Assembly (NCBI GenBank): GCA_964425275.1
Contig: CAYRLZ010000013.1
Location: forward strand, 1 to 58,035
From: CAYRLZ01 sp964425275
Lineage (GTDB): Bacteria; Hydrothermota; Tepidihabitantia; Tepidihabitantales; JBDRVQ01
Reading direction: 5' to 3'
Length of the DNA stretch: 58,035 nucleotides
The position numbers and the translations under genes are program-made. Below the pieces are notes generated by a model, which saw only the letters and a program-made list of their open reading frames with translations, was not told the origin of the DNA and searched no databases. Of the stretch, positions 25,737 to 34,030 are shown one piece after another (positions within the stretch are counted from its first letter, which is position 1; every line of letters starts with the position of its first letter).

Positions 25737-26321
25737 TTACTTATTTGATTTTACTACCAACTCCTCAAAGGCGACAAGTTCTTTCCTCACTCCGGTAATG
25801 ACGGCTTGTGTGCCGGAGGTCTTCCTCGCCAATATTTTCTTCTCTAACTTGCCTTCATCTTTTATACCAATACCTTTGAACTGGTTGAGGAACTCCTTTT
25901 TCTTGAATTCTTGCTCCCTCTCCCTTGCCCTTTGGATATAGATACTCTTAATCTTTAATTCTTTATCCAAGCCGAAGACGAACTCAATCGCTCCGTATTC
26001 TCCCTTCTGGTTTGCCGCCAGGATATACCCAATCAACCTTTTCTCTTCGTTATATAACTCATAATATGAAAAGACCTCTCTCTGCCCGGGCAGAAGTTTA
26101 CTCCCTAATCTCTTCTCAATCACCTTTCTCTTCTCATCGGGAATTTTTATTGTCACGGTCTTGTAATCAAAGGCATCAGGAAAGATTTTGCTCATCGTTC
26201 TTTCCGGGTTGCGCCAGACGCAGATGTAAAGTTCCTGCCCGTTAGCGAAGCGGTGCCACTGGCACAATTGGAAGTTAAAAATTCCGGCTAAGATAATTAT
26301 AAATCTGAGCGGTAAACTCAT
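25737..26321 (-). CDS. FMN-binding-domain-like exported protein
   Basis: 194 residues with an N-terminal signal (MSLPLRFIIILAGIFNFQLC), possibly lipidated at Cys20. The C-terminal half resembles the FMN_bind domain of RnfG/NqrC-like proteins: GAIEFVFGLDKELKIKSIYI, FLNQFKGIGI, and RKTSGTQAVITGVRKEL, the last in the place of the D-x-S-G-A-T flavinylation motif; the threonine/serine pair there is the likely FMN attachment site. Start codon at 26321 has AGGGG five bases upstream and overlaps the barrel gene by 47 bases. With a beta barrel and a MacB-like ABC pair next to it, it may belong to an envelope electron-transfer or transport unit; this is inference. Confidence 0.6.
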   Translation of the reverse strand: MSLPLRFIIILAGIFNFQLCQWHRFANGQELYICVWRNPERTMSKIFPDAFDYKTVTIKIPDEKRKVIEKRLGSKLLPGQREVFSYYELYNEEKRLIGYILAANQKGEYGAIEFVFGLDKELKIKSIYIQRAREREQEFKKKEFLNQFKGIGIKDEGKLEKKILARKTSGTQAVITGVRKELVAFEELVVKSNK

Positions 26322-27336
26322 TTTCCCCTCCCCTTAGATTAAATTTCTGGCCAATACGGAATTGGGTCGGTAAGCCAAAGATGGTAATATTATAAGTCAG
26401 ACCGCCGGTTATTGTTACCTCTTTCCCTAAGTTTAGATAACCGATTCCTAAGTTCAAGTCGGTTCGGGGTAAGATTGCGTAATCAAACCCGCCGAAGATA
26501 CCTGATAATACCTTCTCTTCTTTTTTGCCGATGACACCTTCACTCCGCAATACCCCTGGTCCGAAATATTTGATTAAATCAAATGAAAGGAGGCGGATGA
26601 GATGAAGGGTCTCATCCATAATAACCTTTCCCCAAAGACCAGAAAGACCAAATCTAAACTCCTCAAATTCCACATTCTGGTGACCGAGGCGGAAGGCAAG
26701 GAGTGGCCCAACCTTTTTTGTCCATTCCATACCCGCACCCTGGCTTAAAGAAGCCCCATAATCAAAATCGCCAATCAAACCGGAAAGCATAACGCCATTA
26801 TCAACATCGGTTCCGAGCGCCGCCTCGGATATTACCGGAAATAATAGCCTCTTCGTTGAGTAATTTGGCAAAAGTCCGAATGGCAATCGGTAGCGACCAA
26901 AAGTCCATTGCCATTTGCCAAGGGGGCCTTTGTAGAGAAGGTTGACCTGGTCGACTTTCAGTTCCTTGAAACCCTGCTGCCAATTCAAAAAGAAGAAGAG
27001 AAGCAACCGGTCCCCGATTCTATCAGAGAATATCTGTCGGGCGCTAAGCCCTAAACCTTGGATGAGAAATTCTTGCTCCTTAAAATCGGTTCTATATCTT
27101 GTGTCTAAATCAGCCGTCACGGAAAGTGCCCCTTGGTTCTGAGAAGTCAGAAGCAAGAGAAAAAAAGAAGCCAGAACAAAAGAGTAATTGGTTTGCGGTC
27201 GTAGCCGCCGGTATAGTTTTTGGTCACGGTTTTTGGGACCAAAGACTGAAGACCGGACCGGCCGCCAAGACCGAAAGCCATTAACTACATTCTTTTCGGA
27301 CCTCTTGCCTCTATCATTATTCTTTAATCTTGCCAT
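26275..27336 (-). CDS. Putative outer-membrane beta-barrel protein
   Basis: 353 residues in the open frame. From about residue 70 it reads as alternating aromatic beta strands (LLLFFFLNWQQGF, LGKWQWTFGRYRLPFGLLPN, FGGFDYAILPRTDLNLGIGY) ending in ...NYLSRNF with a terminal Phe, as in barrel proteins. The signal-like hydrophobic run is residues about 52-66 (FVLASFFLLLL), preceded by 50 Arg-rich residues that are unusual for a secreted protein. ATG at 27336 is the only in-frame ATG, but overlaps the ABC gene by 20 bases; an alternative start (for example CTG/TTG) or a repeat-derived extension is possible. Confidence 0.65.
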   Translation of the reverse strand: MARLKNNDRGKRSEKNVVNGFRSWRPVRSSVFGPKNRDQKLYRRLRPQTNYSFVLASFFLLLLTSQNQGALSVTADLDTRYRTDFKEQEFLIQGLGLSARQIFSDRIGDRLLLFFFLNWQQGFKELKVDQVNLLYKGPLGKWQWTFGRYRLPFGLLPNYSTKRLLFPVISEAALGTDVDNGVMLSGLIGDFDYGASLSQGAGMEWTKKVGPLLAFRLGHQNVEFEEFRFGLSGLWGKVIMDETLHLIRLLSFDLIKYFGPGVLRSEGVIGKKEEKVLSGIFGGFDYAILPRTDLNLGIGYLNLGKEVTITGGLTYNITIFGLPTQFRIGQKFNLRGGENEFTAQIYNYLSRNF

Positions 27337-28009
27337 CTTCTAAGTAGATGATGCGGTTTGCCATCTTTGCCAGTTCTAAGTTATGGGTGACGACGACAAC
27401 TGTCAAACCCTTTTCGTTTAGGTTAAAGAATATCTCAAAGACCTCACGAGCGGTTTTTGAATCAAGGTTACCGGTCGGCTCATCCGCCAAAAGAAGCAAA
27501 GGGTTATTAACGAGTGCCCGGGCAATTGCTACCCTCTGCATCTCACCACCGGAGAGTTGACTCGGCCGATGCCGAATCTTATTTTCTAAACCCAATAACT
27601 TTAACAGTTCTTGTGCTCTCGCCAGCCGTTTTTTATTCCGGCTGAAAAGTCCGGGAAGTGATACATTCTCTAAGGCGGTGAGGGTGGGTATTAAGAAGAA
27701 CTGCTGAAAGACAAATCCGACGGTATTCCTTCTTATCTTTGTTAAAGTAGAGTCACTCTCCTGAGTCAATTCTCGCCCATCAAGGAAAAACCGACCATGG
27801 GTAAGTCGGTCAATACATCCCAGGATATTAAGAAGTGTTGTCTTGCCAGAACCCGAAGGTCCGACAATTGCTAAGAAATCACCCTTCTTCACCGAAAGGT
27901 CAACTCCTTGTAAGGCGAAGACCTTTTCTTCACCCCTCTTATAGACCTTCACCGCCTCTTTAAGTTGTGCTAACGCGCCGCGCCCGCTTTCGGCAATTTT
28001 ATCATTCAT
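27317..28009 (-). CDS. MacB/LolD-type ABC transporter ATP-binding protein
   Basis: 230 residues with Walker A GPSGSGKTTLLNILGCIDR, Q-loop FVFQQFFLIP, signature LSGGEMQRVAIARAL, Walker B LLLADEPTGNLD and H-loop VVVTHNLE. GCIDR and the LTALENVSLPG segment are typical of the LolD/MacB group, which powers mechanotransmission by FtsX-like permeases. It overlaps the permease gene by eight bases, so they form one transporter working at the envelope, perhaps with the downstream barrel and FMN-domain proteins. Confidence 0.93.
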   Translation of the reverse strand: MNDKIAESGRGALAQLKEAVKVYKRGEEKVFALQGVDLSVKKGDFLAIVGPSGSGKTTLLNILGCIDRLTHGRFFLDGRELTQESDSTLTKIRRNTVGFVFQQFFLIPTLTALENVSLPGLFSRNKKRLARAQELLKLLGLENKIRHRPSQLSGGEMQRVAIARALVNNPLLLLADEPTGNLDSKTAREVFEIFFNLNEKGLTVVVVTHNLELAKMANRIIYLEDGKIKE

Positions 28010-29183
28010 TTCTTACCGCCTCCATTGGAATTGCTCTTGCCGCCCTCAATGCCGGATAAAGGGAAGATAATAAACCAACCGCGGTCACTAATGCCGAGGT
28101 TATTAGAGCCAAGGAGAGACTAGGACGGACGATTCTTGCCATCGGAACGAAACTGACTAAAAATCTTCTTATATAGTTTTCAAATTGCGGCGTGAGGAGA
28201 GAACCATTCAAAAGCCCAAAAGCAACACCGACCGAAATAAGAATCAATGTCTCCAAAAGGACGAGATGGATAATGTCAAAGGAAGAGGCACCGACGCATC
28301 TTATGTAGCCAAACTCCTTTCTCCTCTCAAAGATGGTCATAAGAAAGGTGTTCATTATCGCAAAGATACACATTCCCAAGGCGATTACGACCATTACGAG
28401 CATTATCGCCTTGGTTGAGCCGAAGAAACTTAAAACCCCTTTACTTAAAGTCTCCGAAGGAAGTAGGAAGTATTCGGCGGGCAATACCTGTCGCATCTCT
28501 CTCTTCACCTCCTCCAAGTGAGCGAGAGAGGTCAGTTGGATACCAATCCCGGAGAGTTTCCCTTCTCGGGAGAAGAGTTTTAATAAGACCGAAAGCGGCA
28601 AAAAGAATGTGCCGTCATCTTGGGTATAGGTCGGTTCTAAGATACCAACCACTTCAAATTCCCGATTAAATTGCTCAAAGAAAATCTTATCTCCAATCTC
28701 ACGTTTTTCCAGCCGGGCAATGGTTTGCCCAAGGATAATGGAATTGGTATCCTTAAACCAAGAGCCTTTTAAGCGCCAGTTTGGCCGGATTCGCTCAATC
28801 GCTTCGGTTGCCCCGAAAAATATGTCGGTCCTTGAGCCATCCGGAGTCGTTATCGCAAGAATACTGAACGGCATTATCTCCTTTATATATTTTGCTGACT
28901 TTATCTTTCTTATTGTATCAATAACCCCTGTCCCGACGAACTGCGGACTGGCGCCTCCTTGGACGATTATTGACGCCGCCTCCATTGGACAGCCCTCTTT
29001 TGAGATATAAAGGTGGATACCGCTCTTTTTGACCAGTTCCTCCTCAACCGCCGATTTATAACCCCGGTCTAAGGAGAGGACAGTAAAGACGACAATCGTT
29101 GCCACTACTACACTGAGAATTGTGAGCAGGGTTCGGATTTTTGAACGGAGTAAGTTTTTAAGAGAAAGGCTTATGAAACTCAT
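28002..29183 (-). CDS. FtsX/MacB-type ABC transporter permease
   Basis: 393 residues. One membrane helix near residues 17-40 (IRTLLTILSVVVATIVVFTV), a large extracytoplasmic MacB-type domain (about 45-265) and three C-terminal helices, with the FtsX-like loop IFERRKEFGYIRCVGASSFD before the last two. This four-helix layout is the LolC/MacB permease topology. It lies 25 bases below the preceding gene and overlaps the ATPase gene. Confidence 0.9.
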   Translation of the reverse strand: MSFISLSLKNLLRSKIRTLLTILSVVVATIVVFTVLSLDRGYKSAVEEELVKKSGIHLYISKEGCPMEAASIIVQGGASPQFVGTGVIDTIRKIKSAKYIKEIMPFSILAITTPDGSRTDIFFGATEAIERIRPNWRLKGSWFKDTNSIILGQTIARLEKREIGDKIFFEQFNREFEVVGILEPTYTQDDGTFFLPLSVLLKLFSREGKLSGIGIQLTSLAHLEEVKREMRQVLPAEYFLLPSETLSKGVLSFFGSTKAIMLVMVVIALGMCIFAIMNTFLMTIFERRKEFGYIRCVGASSFDIIHLVLLETLILISVGVAFGLLNGSLLTPQFENYIRRFLVSFVPMARIVRPSLSLALITSALVTAVGLLSSLYPALRAARAIPMEAVRNE

Positions 29184-29208
29184 AAAACACCAACCCGTGC
29201 GGCCTCTC

Positions 29209-29610
29209 TCATCTCTCTTTAATTTCCAGACCTAAGAGGATAAGAAATGGCTTTTCCTCTCCACTTACCTTACCATAGACTCTTACCGGGCGTTTCTTTT
29301 TCAGGAGGGTAAGAATCTTCGCCCCAAAGTCGGCAAAGACCTTAATTGAAAATGAACCCTCTTGATAGGTAAATTCACAGCCCGAAGAGCAGAAATAACC
29401 AACCGTTCCTTCCAGTAGAACCTCTTGGTCCTGGTAGGCGAGAGGGTCAACAAGGATTGCTTGAAGGGGAGTAACCGCAAGACCCTTGGGAATTGAGGCG
29501 CCAATTCCCGCAAGGTTTTTCTTCTGAGTTCGGGCCGAGTATCGGAAGACTACTAAAATAACTATTATACCGATAATAAGAGCGACTACCCTTCCCTGAA
29601 ACTTATCCAT
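29209..29610 (-). CDS. Membrane-anchored OB-fold-like protein
   Basis: 133 residues: one N-terminal membrane helix (about 8-24, VVALIIGIIVILVVF) then a small beta-rich extracytoplasmic domain with EVLLEGTVGYFCSSGCEFTY, FSIKVFADFG and RPVRVYGKVSGEEKPFLILL. This strand pattern resembles OB-fold domains of membrane-tethered DUF4920-like proteins; the CSSGC pair could bind a metal or form a disulfide. ATG at 29610 is preferred: GGGAGGTG is 5 bases upstream, while the GTG at 29616 overlaps the upstream stop. Probably part of the ABC/FMN operon. Confidence 0.6.
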   Translation of the reverse strand: MDKFQGRVVALIIGIIVILVVFRYSARTQKKNLAGIGASIPKGLAVTPLQAILVDPLAYQDQEVLLEGTVGYFCSSGCEFTYQEGSFSIKVFADFGAKILTLLKKKRPVRVYGKVSGEEKPFLILLGLEIKER

Positions 29611-29612
29611 TT

Positions 29613-30185
29613 TCACCTCCCCAGTATTTCTTTAACGATACTTAACACTTCTCTTGGATTTTTCCCCAATAAAACGAAGAGTGGTTCTTTCCCCCACCCT
29701 TCGGTTTCATAAAAGATTTTCGGAATTTGGTTATTAGAGCGGGAAAAAAGGGACTTTATCTTCCATCCCATAGACTTCCTATCTTCCTTCTGTAATTCCT
29801 TTGGTTCTTTTCTTCTATCTATCTTCCCCAGGAAAATCCCTTTCCTTAAACAGTAACTTTTAATCCGGCGTAAGATTTTGTCGTCATACTTAAAATTTAA
29901 TGACGCCCGCAGTCCCTTATCATATTTTGCCACCTCAATTAAAAGACGGGCGAGATGGTCTGAGGCACCAAATTTCACTTTGCCAGCCGCTTTTGGTCTC
30001 CCATCAACCACCGTAATCCTGCCGTCCACTGCGGCCACATCGGTAATCTCCTTTGGATTCTCTCGGGCATAGGCGAAATTCGTCCTCACCTCGGGAATAA
30101 GTTCGGCGAATTCTTTCATCTTTTCTAATTCCTTAACGCCCGCTCTCAATTCCCTTAATATTCGCAAGTCCATCTTTCTTTTCAT
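29613..30185 (-). CDS. ThiN-domain (thiamine-phosphate synthase-like) protein
   Basis: 190 residues. The pattern EVRTNFAYA, DVAAVDGRITVV, VKFGASDHLARLLIEVAKYD and LRASLNFKYD is the ThiN domain (thiamine-phosphate synthase type of archaea, often fused there to ThiD). Here it stands alone and is coupled by an ATGA overlap to an AIR-synthase-fold protein. ThiN-like domains also occur as regulators; no helix-turn-helix is fused here. Biosynthetic activity therefore is plausible but unproven. Confidence 0.75.
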   Translation of the reverse strand: MKRKMDLRILRELRAGVKELEKMKEFAELIPEVRTNFAYARENPKEITDVAAVDGRITVVDGRPKAAGKVKFGASDHLARLLIEVAKYDKGLRASLNFKYDDKILRRIKSYCLRKGIFLGKIDRRKEPKELQKEDRKSMGWKIKSLFSRSNNQIPKIFYETEGWGKEPLFVLLGKNPREVLSIVKEILGR

Positions 30186-31213
30186 TTCCCTAAGGTGCTA
30201 AAATAGGCATTCCAGAAAGGGTCAACTTTGACCGGCGTCAGTTCTTCTCTTCGCCCATCTTTTCGGATAAAAACCCGCTCGCCTTCTTTAATTTCGCCAA
30301 TCACGAATGCCAAGATACCTTCTGCCTGCAAAGAAGAGAGTAAAGAAGGAAGATTCTCTTCGGGCGCAGTGATAATGAGAGTTCCTTCACTTATTGAAAT
30401 TAATGGGTCAATCTGAAAATATTCACAGACCGCCTTCACCTCATCGGGAATCAAAATTTTGTCTTCCCATATCTCAATACCGGTATTTGAGGCATTGGCG
30501 ACTTCGTATAAACCATTTAAGAGACCACCTTCGGTGGCATCGTGCATCGCGTGGGCATATCTGCGAGCAGTGAGGGCCTCTTTAACCACCGTCATCTCAA
30601 AGAAGAGCCTTTTTGCCTTTTCTGTTCTCTCTTTACCTAAACTCTCTACCAATTCTTTCTCGGCCTGTAAGGCTAAAATTCCGGTTGCCTCAATTGCCGG
30701 ACCTTTCGTTATTATTACTCTATCCCCTACTTGCGCATTGGAGGGCGGCGTCAATTCCTCTCTTTTCCCAAATCCCCAGACCGTGCAGCCACCATTTAAG
30801 GGATAGGAAATTCCCGGATAAACACCAGTATGACCACCGACAATCGCAATACCCAATTTTTCACACTCCTGATGAATCTGCTGCCAGAGGAAACTAAACT
30901 CTTCGGTCTTTGTGCCCGGTGGTAAGAGAAGGCATATCGTCATAAACTCCGGCTTTACCCCCAGAACCGCCACATCACTGGCACAGATGTGAACAATTGA
31001 CCAGCCAAAATAAGGGATTAAAACCGGCATCCCAAAGGTCGGGTCTTCGGCAACCACCATAACCTTCTCATCTAAGTCAATCACTCCGGCATCAACCCCA
31101 TGTTGTGGCTTTATCAAAACCCTTTCATCCGCTCTCCCTAAATTAGGGAATATTATCGTCTCAAATATCTTTCGGTCTAATTTACCGATTTCCGGCAAAG
31201 GAAGGTCTTTCAT
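30182..31213 (-). CDS. AIR synthase / HypE-ThiL superfamily protein
   Basis: 343 residues. The PurM-like fold is visible as GVDAGVIDLDEKVMVVAEDP, FGWSIVHICASDVAVLGVKP, AIVGGHTGVYPGI, GDRVIITKGPAIEATGIL, and HAMHDATEGGLLNGLYEVAN. These match the HypE-like branch widespread in archaea; ThiL also belongs to this superfamily. The C-terminal cysteine of true HypE is absent, so hydrogenase maturation is unlikely. Coupling to a ThiN-domain gene makes thiamine-phosphate metabolism an attractive guess. ATG at 31213 has AGGAGGA 4 bases upstream; the open frame extends further but the extra residues look non-native. Confidence 0.8.
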   Translation of the reverse strand: MKDLPLPEIGKLDRKIFETIIFPNLGRADERVLIKPQHGVDAGVIDLDEKVMVVAEDPTFGMPVLIPYFGWSIVHICASDVAVLGVKPEFMTICLLLPPGTKTEEFSFLWQQIHQECEKLGIAIVGGHTGVYPGISYPLNGGCTVWGFGKREELTPPSNAQVGDRVIITKGPAIEATGILALQAEKELVESLGKERTEKAKRLFFEMTVVKEALTARRYAHAMHDATEGGLLNGLYEVANASNTGIEIWEDKILIPDEVKAVCEYFQIDPLISISEGTLIITAPEENLPSLLSSLQAEGILAFVIGEIKEGERVFIRKDGRREELTPVKVDPFWNAYFSTLGK

Positions 31214-31335
31214 CGTTCCTCCTATGATTATGCCAGCCCAAGTAAACCGGCTCCCTGCCCTCAAATATCATTTTAGTCCAATTAACCGGGCATCGGTTAT
31301 GAGCCGGTGGGGCTGGCATCAAATCTTATCTTTCC

Positions 31336-31374
31336 CATCTTAATTATGACGCAAAAAGAGCCCAAAAAGTTACG
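31336..31374 (-). repeat. 39-bp direct repeat, copy 1
   Basis: Read on the minus strand it starts CGTAACTTTTTGGGCTCTTT and ends TTGCGTCATAATTAAGATG. A 38-base copy with two or three changes lies at 32397-32434. Copy 1 is about 120 bases upstream of the AIR synthase-like gene. Confidence 0.7.
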
Positions 31375-31464
31375 CAGGTGCTAATCACCAAATAATTGGT
31401 CTTCCTAATTTAGCAAAGAGACTTAGGAAGCCGTTGGTTAGAGAAAACTTTCTTAATGAGAATC

Positions 31465-32382
31465 CTAAGAATTCAAGAGAGGGGATTTATAAAGAGAGAG
31501 GAGTTCAAAGATATACCCTAAGATTAAAGATAGGATGCTTATAACTGTTAGATAGAATATGAGAATTTTTGTCCCGAACTCCTTTCTTATGACCAAGAGG
31601 GCACCCCAGGCGGTAATTGGACCTAAGATTAAAAGTGCCATTGCCGCACCGATATTCATACCCCGAAATATTAAGGCGTGGACCAATGGCACACTGCTCG
31701 TTGAGCAGATATACATTATTATCCCAAAGATTAGGGCGAAGATATAACCGCCGGGACCGGAGAGATAACTTTTGATAAAAATCCCGATTGGGACAACAGT
31801 AGCGACAACAGCGGCTAAAAATATACCGATTAAAGTCTCCTTACCAATATCTTTTGGCATTTCAATGAAGGCAAATTTGAGGGTGGAGCGGAGACGATTG
31901 AACAGGTTTACTTTGTGTAATTGGCAGGAAGAGACGGCAGAACAGTGGGGGCAAGGCTTTTCTTCTATAATCCGGGGCTGGAATTTTATCTGGTTGCCCA
32001 AGATACCTAAGATAAGACCTAAGGTGATGACGGATAAAAATATATACAGGGTAAAACCAAGACCCAAGAGGCGATAGGTTACCAATAAGGCGCTTACTGA
32101 TGTTGCCGGGGTAGCGGCTAAAAAGGCTAAGACCGGACCAAGACGCGCCCCCTTGCGATAGAAGGTTATCGCCATGGGTAAAGAACCAAAACAGCATACC
32201 GGGAGGCAAGTTCCGACAATTGTGGCGTAGAAGATGGGTCTTATCCCACCGCCGCCGAGATTTTTTTCAACCCAGTCCGAAGGGACGAATTCGTGGATGA
32301 GACCAGAAATTAAAAATCCAACGGCAAGCACGGGTAGGATTTCCAGGAGGTAATGGAAAAAGATGGCGATTAGTTGTTCCAT
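31465..32382 (-). CDS. ArsP/SO_0444-type permease
   Basis: 305 residues with about eight membrane spans. Family features: LAVGFLISGLIHEFVP, GTCLPVCCFGSLPMAITFY (a cysteine-rich helix), LAFLAATPATSVSALLVTY and a second copy with STSSVPLVHALIFRGM and GAAMALLILGP. A loop with CPHCSAVSSC and a histidine could bind metal. The family (DUF318) includes ArsP, exporter of methylated arsenicals, and a broader group linked to metals. Stands alone; one copy of a 38-base repeat lies 14 bases upstream and may contain its -35 (TTGCGT). Confidence 0.85.
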   Translation of the reverse strand: MEQLIAIFFHYLLEILPVLAVGFLISGLIHEFVPSDWVEKNLGGGGIRPIFYATIVGTCLPVCCFGSLPMAITFYRKGARLGPVLAFLAATPATSVSALLVTYRLLGLGFTLYIFLSVITLGLILGILGNQIKFQPRIIEEKPCPHCSAVSSCQLHKVNLFNRLRSTLKFAFIEMPKDIGKETLIGIFLAAVVATVVPIGIFIKSYLSGPGGYIFALIFGIIMYICSTSSVPLVHALIFRGMNIGAAMALLILGPITAWGALLVIRKEFGTKILIFYLTVISILSLILGYIFELLSLYKSPLLNS

Positions 32383-32396
32383 TATCTATTCTAACT

Positions 32397-32434
32397 CATC
32401 TTAATTATGACGCAAAAGAACGCAAAAAGTTACG
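32397..32434 (-). repeat. 38-bp direct repeat, copy 2, upstream of permease
   Basis: Same sequence as 31336-31374 in the same orientation. On the minus strand its TTGCGT is followed after 16 bases by TAGAAT and then the permease ATG five bases later, so the repeat may supply a promoter element of a leaderless transcript. Confidence 0.65.
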
Positions 32435-32489
32435 GTATTAATTACCAGTTCCAAAGTTCTTTCCGAAAGCCTCGGCAGAGGAATCCTCG

Positions 32490-33272
32490 CTATTCTTTCA
32501 GGCATGGGCAGGGAGATTGTTTGATACCGGATTTGGGGTTTAATTTCTCTTCAATACAGCAATTTCTCTCAAGACATTGATTGATTGCCTTTTGGATTAA
32601 GGTCGTATCACAACCGCAAGCGGATACCTTTATTCTTTCTAGGATGCTTTTATGCCCTTGATTGACCCTCTGGATTTTCCCTAATAACTCAGAGCACTCT
32701 TCTTTCGGAAGTGAATCGGAGCAGTGAATCGCCAATTCCACCTCACCTAACATCGCACTCAATAGACCGGGATGAATCCGCTTCTGCCTTTCAAATGCCC
32801 AGAGCAATTCATTTGCCCTCCTATCCGCAAAAGTTAGATGAAGAAAGGCATTGCTCTTCTGGTCAACAGTCAAGGTATGCTGAACCTTTTCTGCAAACCG
32901 TTTAACCGGATATAGAATATGCCCGGGCATACTGCGCGCACTGAAAGAGAGCGTTGTCCAGCCAACAAAGATAACCAATAATATTAATGAGACCACTCGC
33001 ACCGGTGCCAGTGCCAATACCCTTTGCAGTCTAAATCGGAACGATGGCGCCCTTTGTTCGGCAATCACTTTTTCAACTTCCCAGAAGAAAGCACTCATCA
33101 CCTCCGGGGAAGGTTCGGGCTTTGGCAAACCCTTAATTTTAACTGACAAGCGCAAAATGGGTTCTAACTCCTGGGAAAATTCCGGATATTCCCTTAAACA
33201 ATCCTCAACACTTCTTCCTTGCTCAATTTTGGTTAATAATTTATCTAAGACCTCTTCAATCTTTAATCTCAT
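32490..33272 (-). CDS. DUF5667-domain membrane protein, putative anti-sigma partner
   Basis: 260 residues. The N-terminus (about 1-80) resembles the cytosolic part of anti-sigma-like proteins coupled to ECF genes, followed by one membrane helix (about 88-108, VRVVSLILLVIFVGW) and an extracytoplasmic DUF5667 domain (LYPVKRFAEKVQHTLT, LHLTFADRRANEL). The C-terminal tail is cysteine-rich (CGCDTT, NCCIEE, CPCL), a possible redox or metal site. It starts within the end of the sigma gene (17-base overlap), the usual arrangement for a sigma factor and its regulator, though no zinc-binding anti-sigma motif is present. Confidence 0.7.
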   Translation of the reverse strand: MRLKIEEVLDKLLTKIEQGRSVEDCLREYPEFSQELEPILRLSVKIKGLPKPEPSPEVMSAFFWEVEKVIAEQRAPSFRFRLQRVLALAPVRVVSLILLVIFVGWTTLSFSARSMPGHILYPVKRFAEKVQHTLTVDQKSNAFLHLTFADRRANELLWAFERQKRIHPGLLSAMLGEVELAIHCSDSLPKEECSELLGKIQRVNQGHKSILERIKVSACGCDTTLIQKAINQCLERNCCIEEKLNPKSGIKQSPCPCLKE

Positions 33273-33843
33273 AACCCTTTTTTCTAAAATATTCCCTCAA
33301 TGCCTGTAATGCCCGAAACTGCAGGGCCTTGACCGCCCCCACTCGTTTCCCCATAATCCTACTCACCTCTTCATTAGAATATCCCTGAATAAAACGGAGG
33401 TTTATAACCTCTGCCTGTTCTCTAGTTAGGCAACACATTGCCTTCTTGAGGATAGACGGATTTAACCATTCTACATTCTCTTGCTTTACTTCTCGCTCAT
33501 CCGGAATATCCTCTTCCAAATCATCAATTTTCACTTCTTTCCTGACCCCCTGCCGGCGATAAAAATCAATCACCATATTGGAAGCAATCCGATAGACCCA
33601 GTGCTTAAAATTCTTTTTTTGCCCAGGCAAATTTTTTAGTATCTTCAAAATCACCGCGCCGGTCAAATCCTCAGCATCTTCTTTTCTTTCAACCCGATAA
33701 AAGATATAACGGTAAACCTTAGGATAAAGATACTTAAAGAGCCGGGTTAAGGCATCCTTATCACCAACCTTTGCCGCTTTAACCACCTTTAATAGTTCAT
33801 CGTTATTTAGTTCTTCATTTAATATAGACGAATTAGCCGGCAT
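33256..33843 (-). CDS. ECF RNA polymerase sigma factor
   Basis: 195 residues with both ECF domains: region 2 (ALTRLFKYLYPKVYRYIF to FKHWVYRIASNMVIDFYRRQ, including the -10 recognition helix) and region 4 (CCLTREQAEVINLRF, IQGYSNEEVSRIMGKRVGAV, the -35-binding helix-turn-helix). A 30-residue acidic linker joins them. It directs transcription of a regulon set by the downstream membrane protein. ATG at 33843 is chosen because the earlier TTG at 33885 coincides with the -35 box of a promoter. Confidence 0.9.
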   Translation of the reverse strand: MPANSSILNEELNNDELLKVVKAAKVGDKDALTRLFKYLYPKVYRYIFYRVERKEDAEDLTGAVILKILKNLPGQKKNFKHWVYRIASNMVIDFYRRQGVRKEVKIDDLEEDIPDEREVKQENVEWLNPSILKKAMCCLTREQAEVINLRFIQGYSNEEVSRIMGKRVGAVKALQFRALQALREYFRKKGYEIKD

Positions 33844-33856
33844 AAAGTTACGGATA

Positions 33857-33885
33857 ATATTAAATGCTTTAAGGCTAAAAGTCAA
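33857..33885 (-). promoter_or_regulatory. Promoter for the ECF sigma gene
   Basis: TTGACT (33880-33885), 17 bases, TAATAT (33857-33862), then 13 bases to the ATG: a leader of about six bases and no Shine-Dalgarno site. Confidence 0.5.
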
Positions 33886-34030
33886 CCTGGACGCCGCTCC
33901 GCGTTACCCTTTGTTTATAGAACTTACCGCTCACCGACCTTGCCAACTCTAAAACCAGTTATAGAAGAATAAGTATCCTAAAAATAAGACTAAATTAAAC
34001 ACCGCCGAAGAGAGATTAAGGTCTTGTCAA

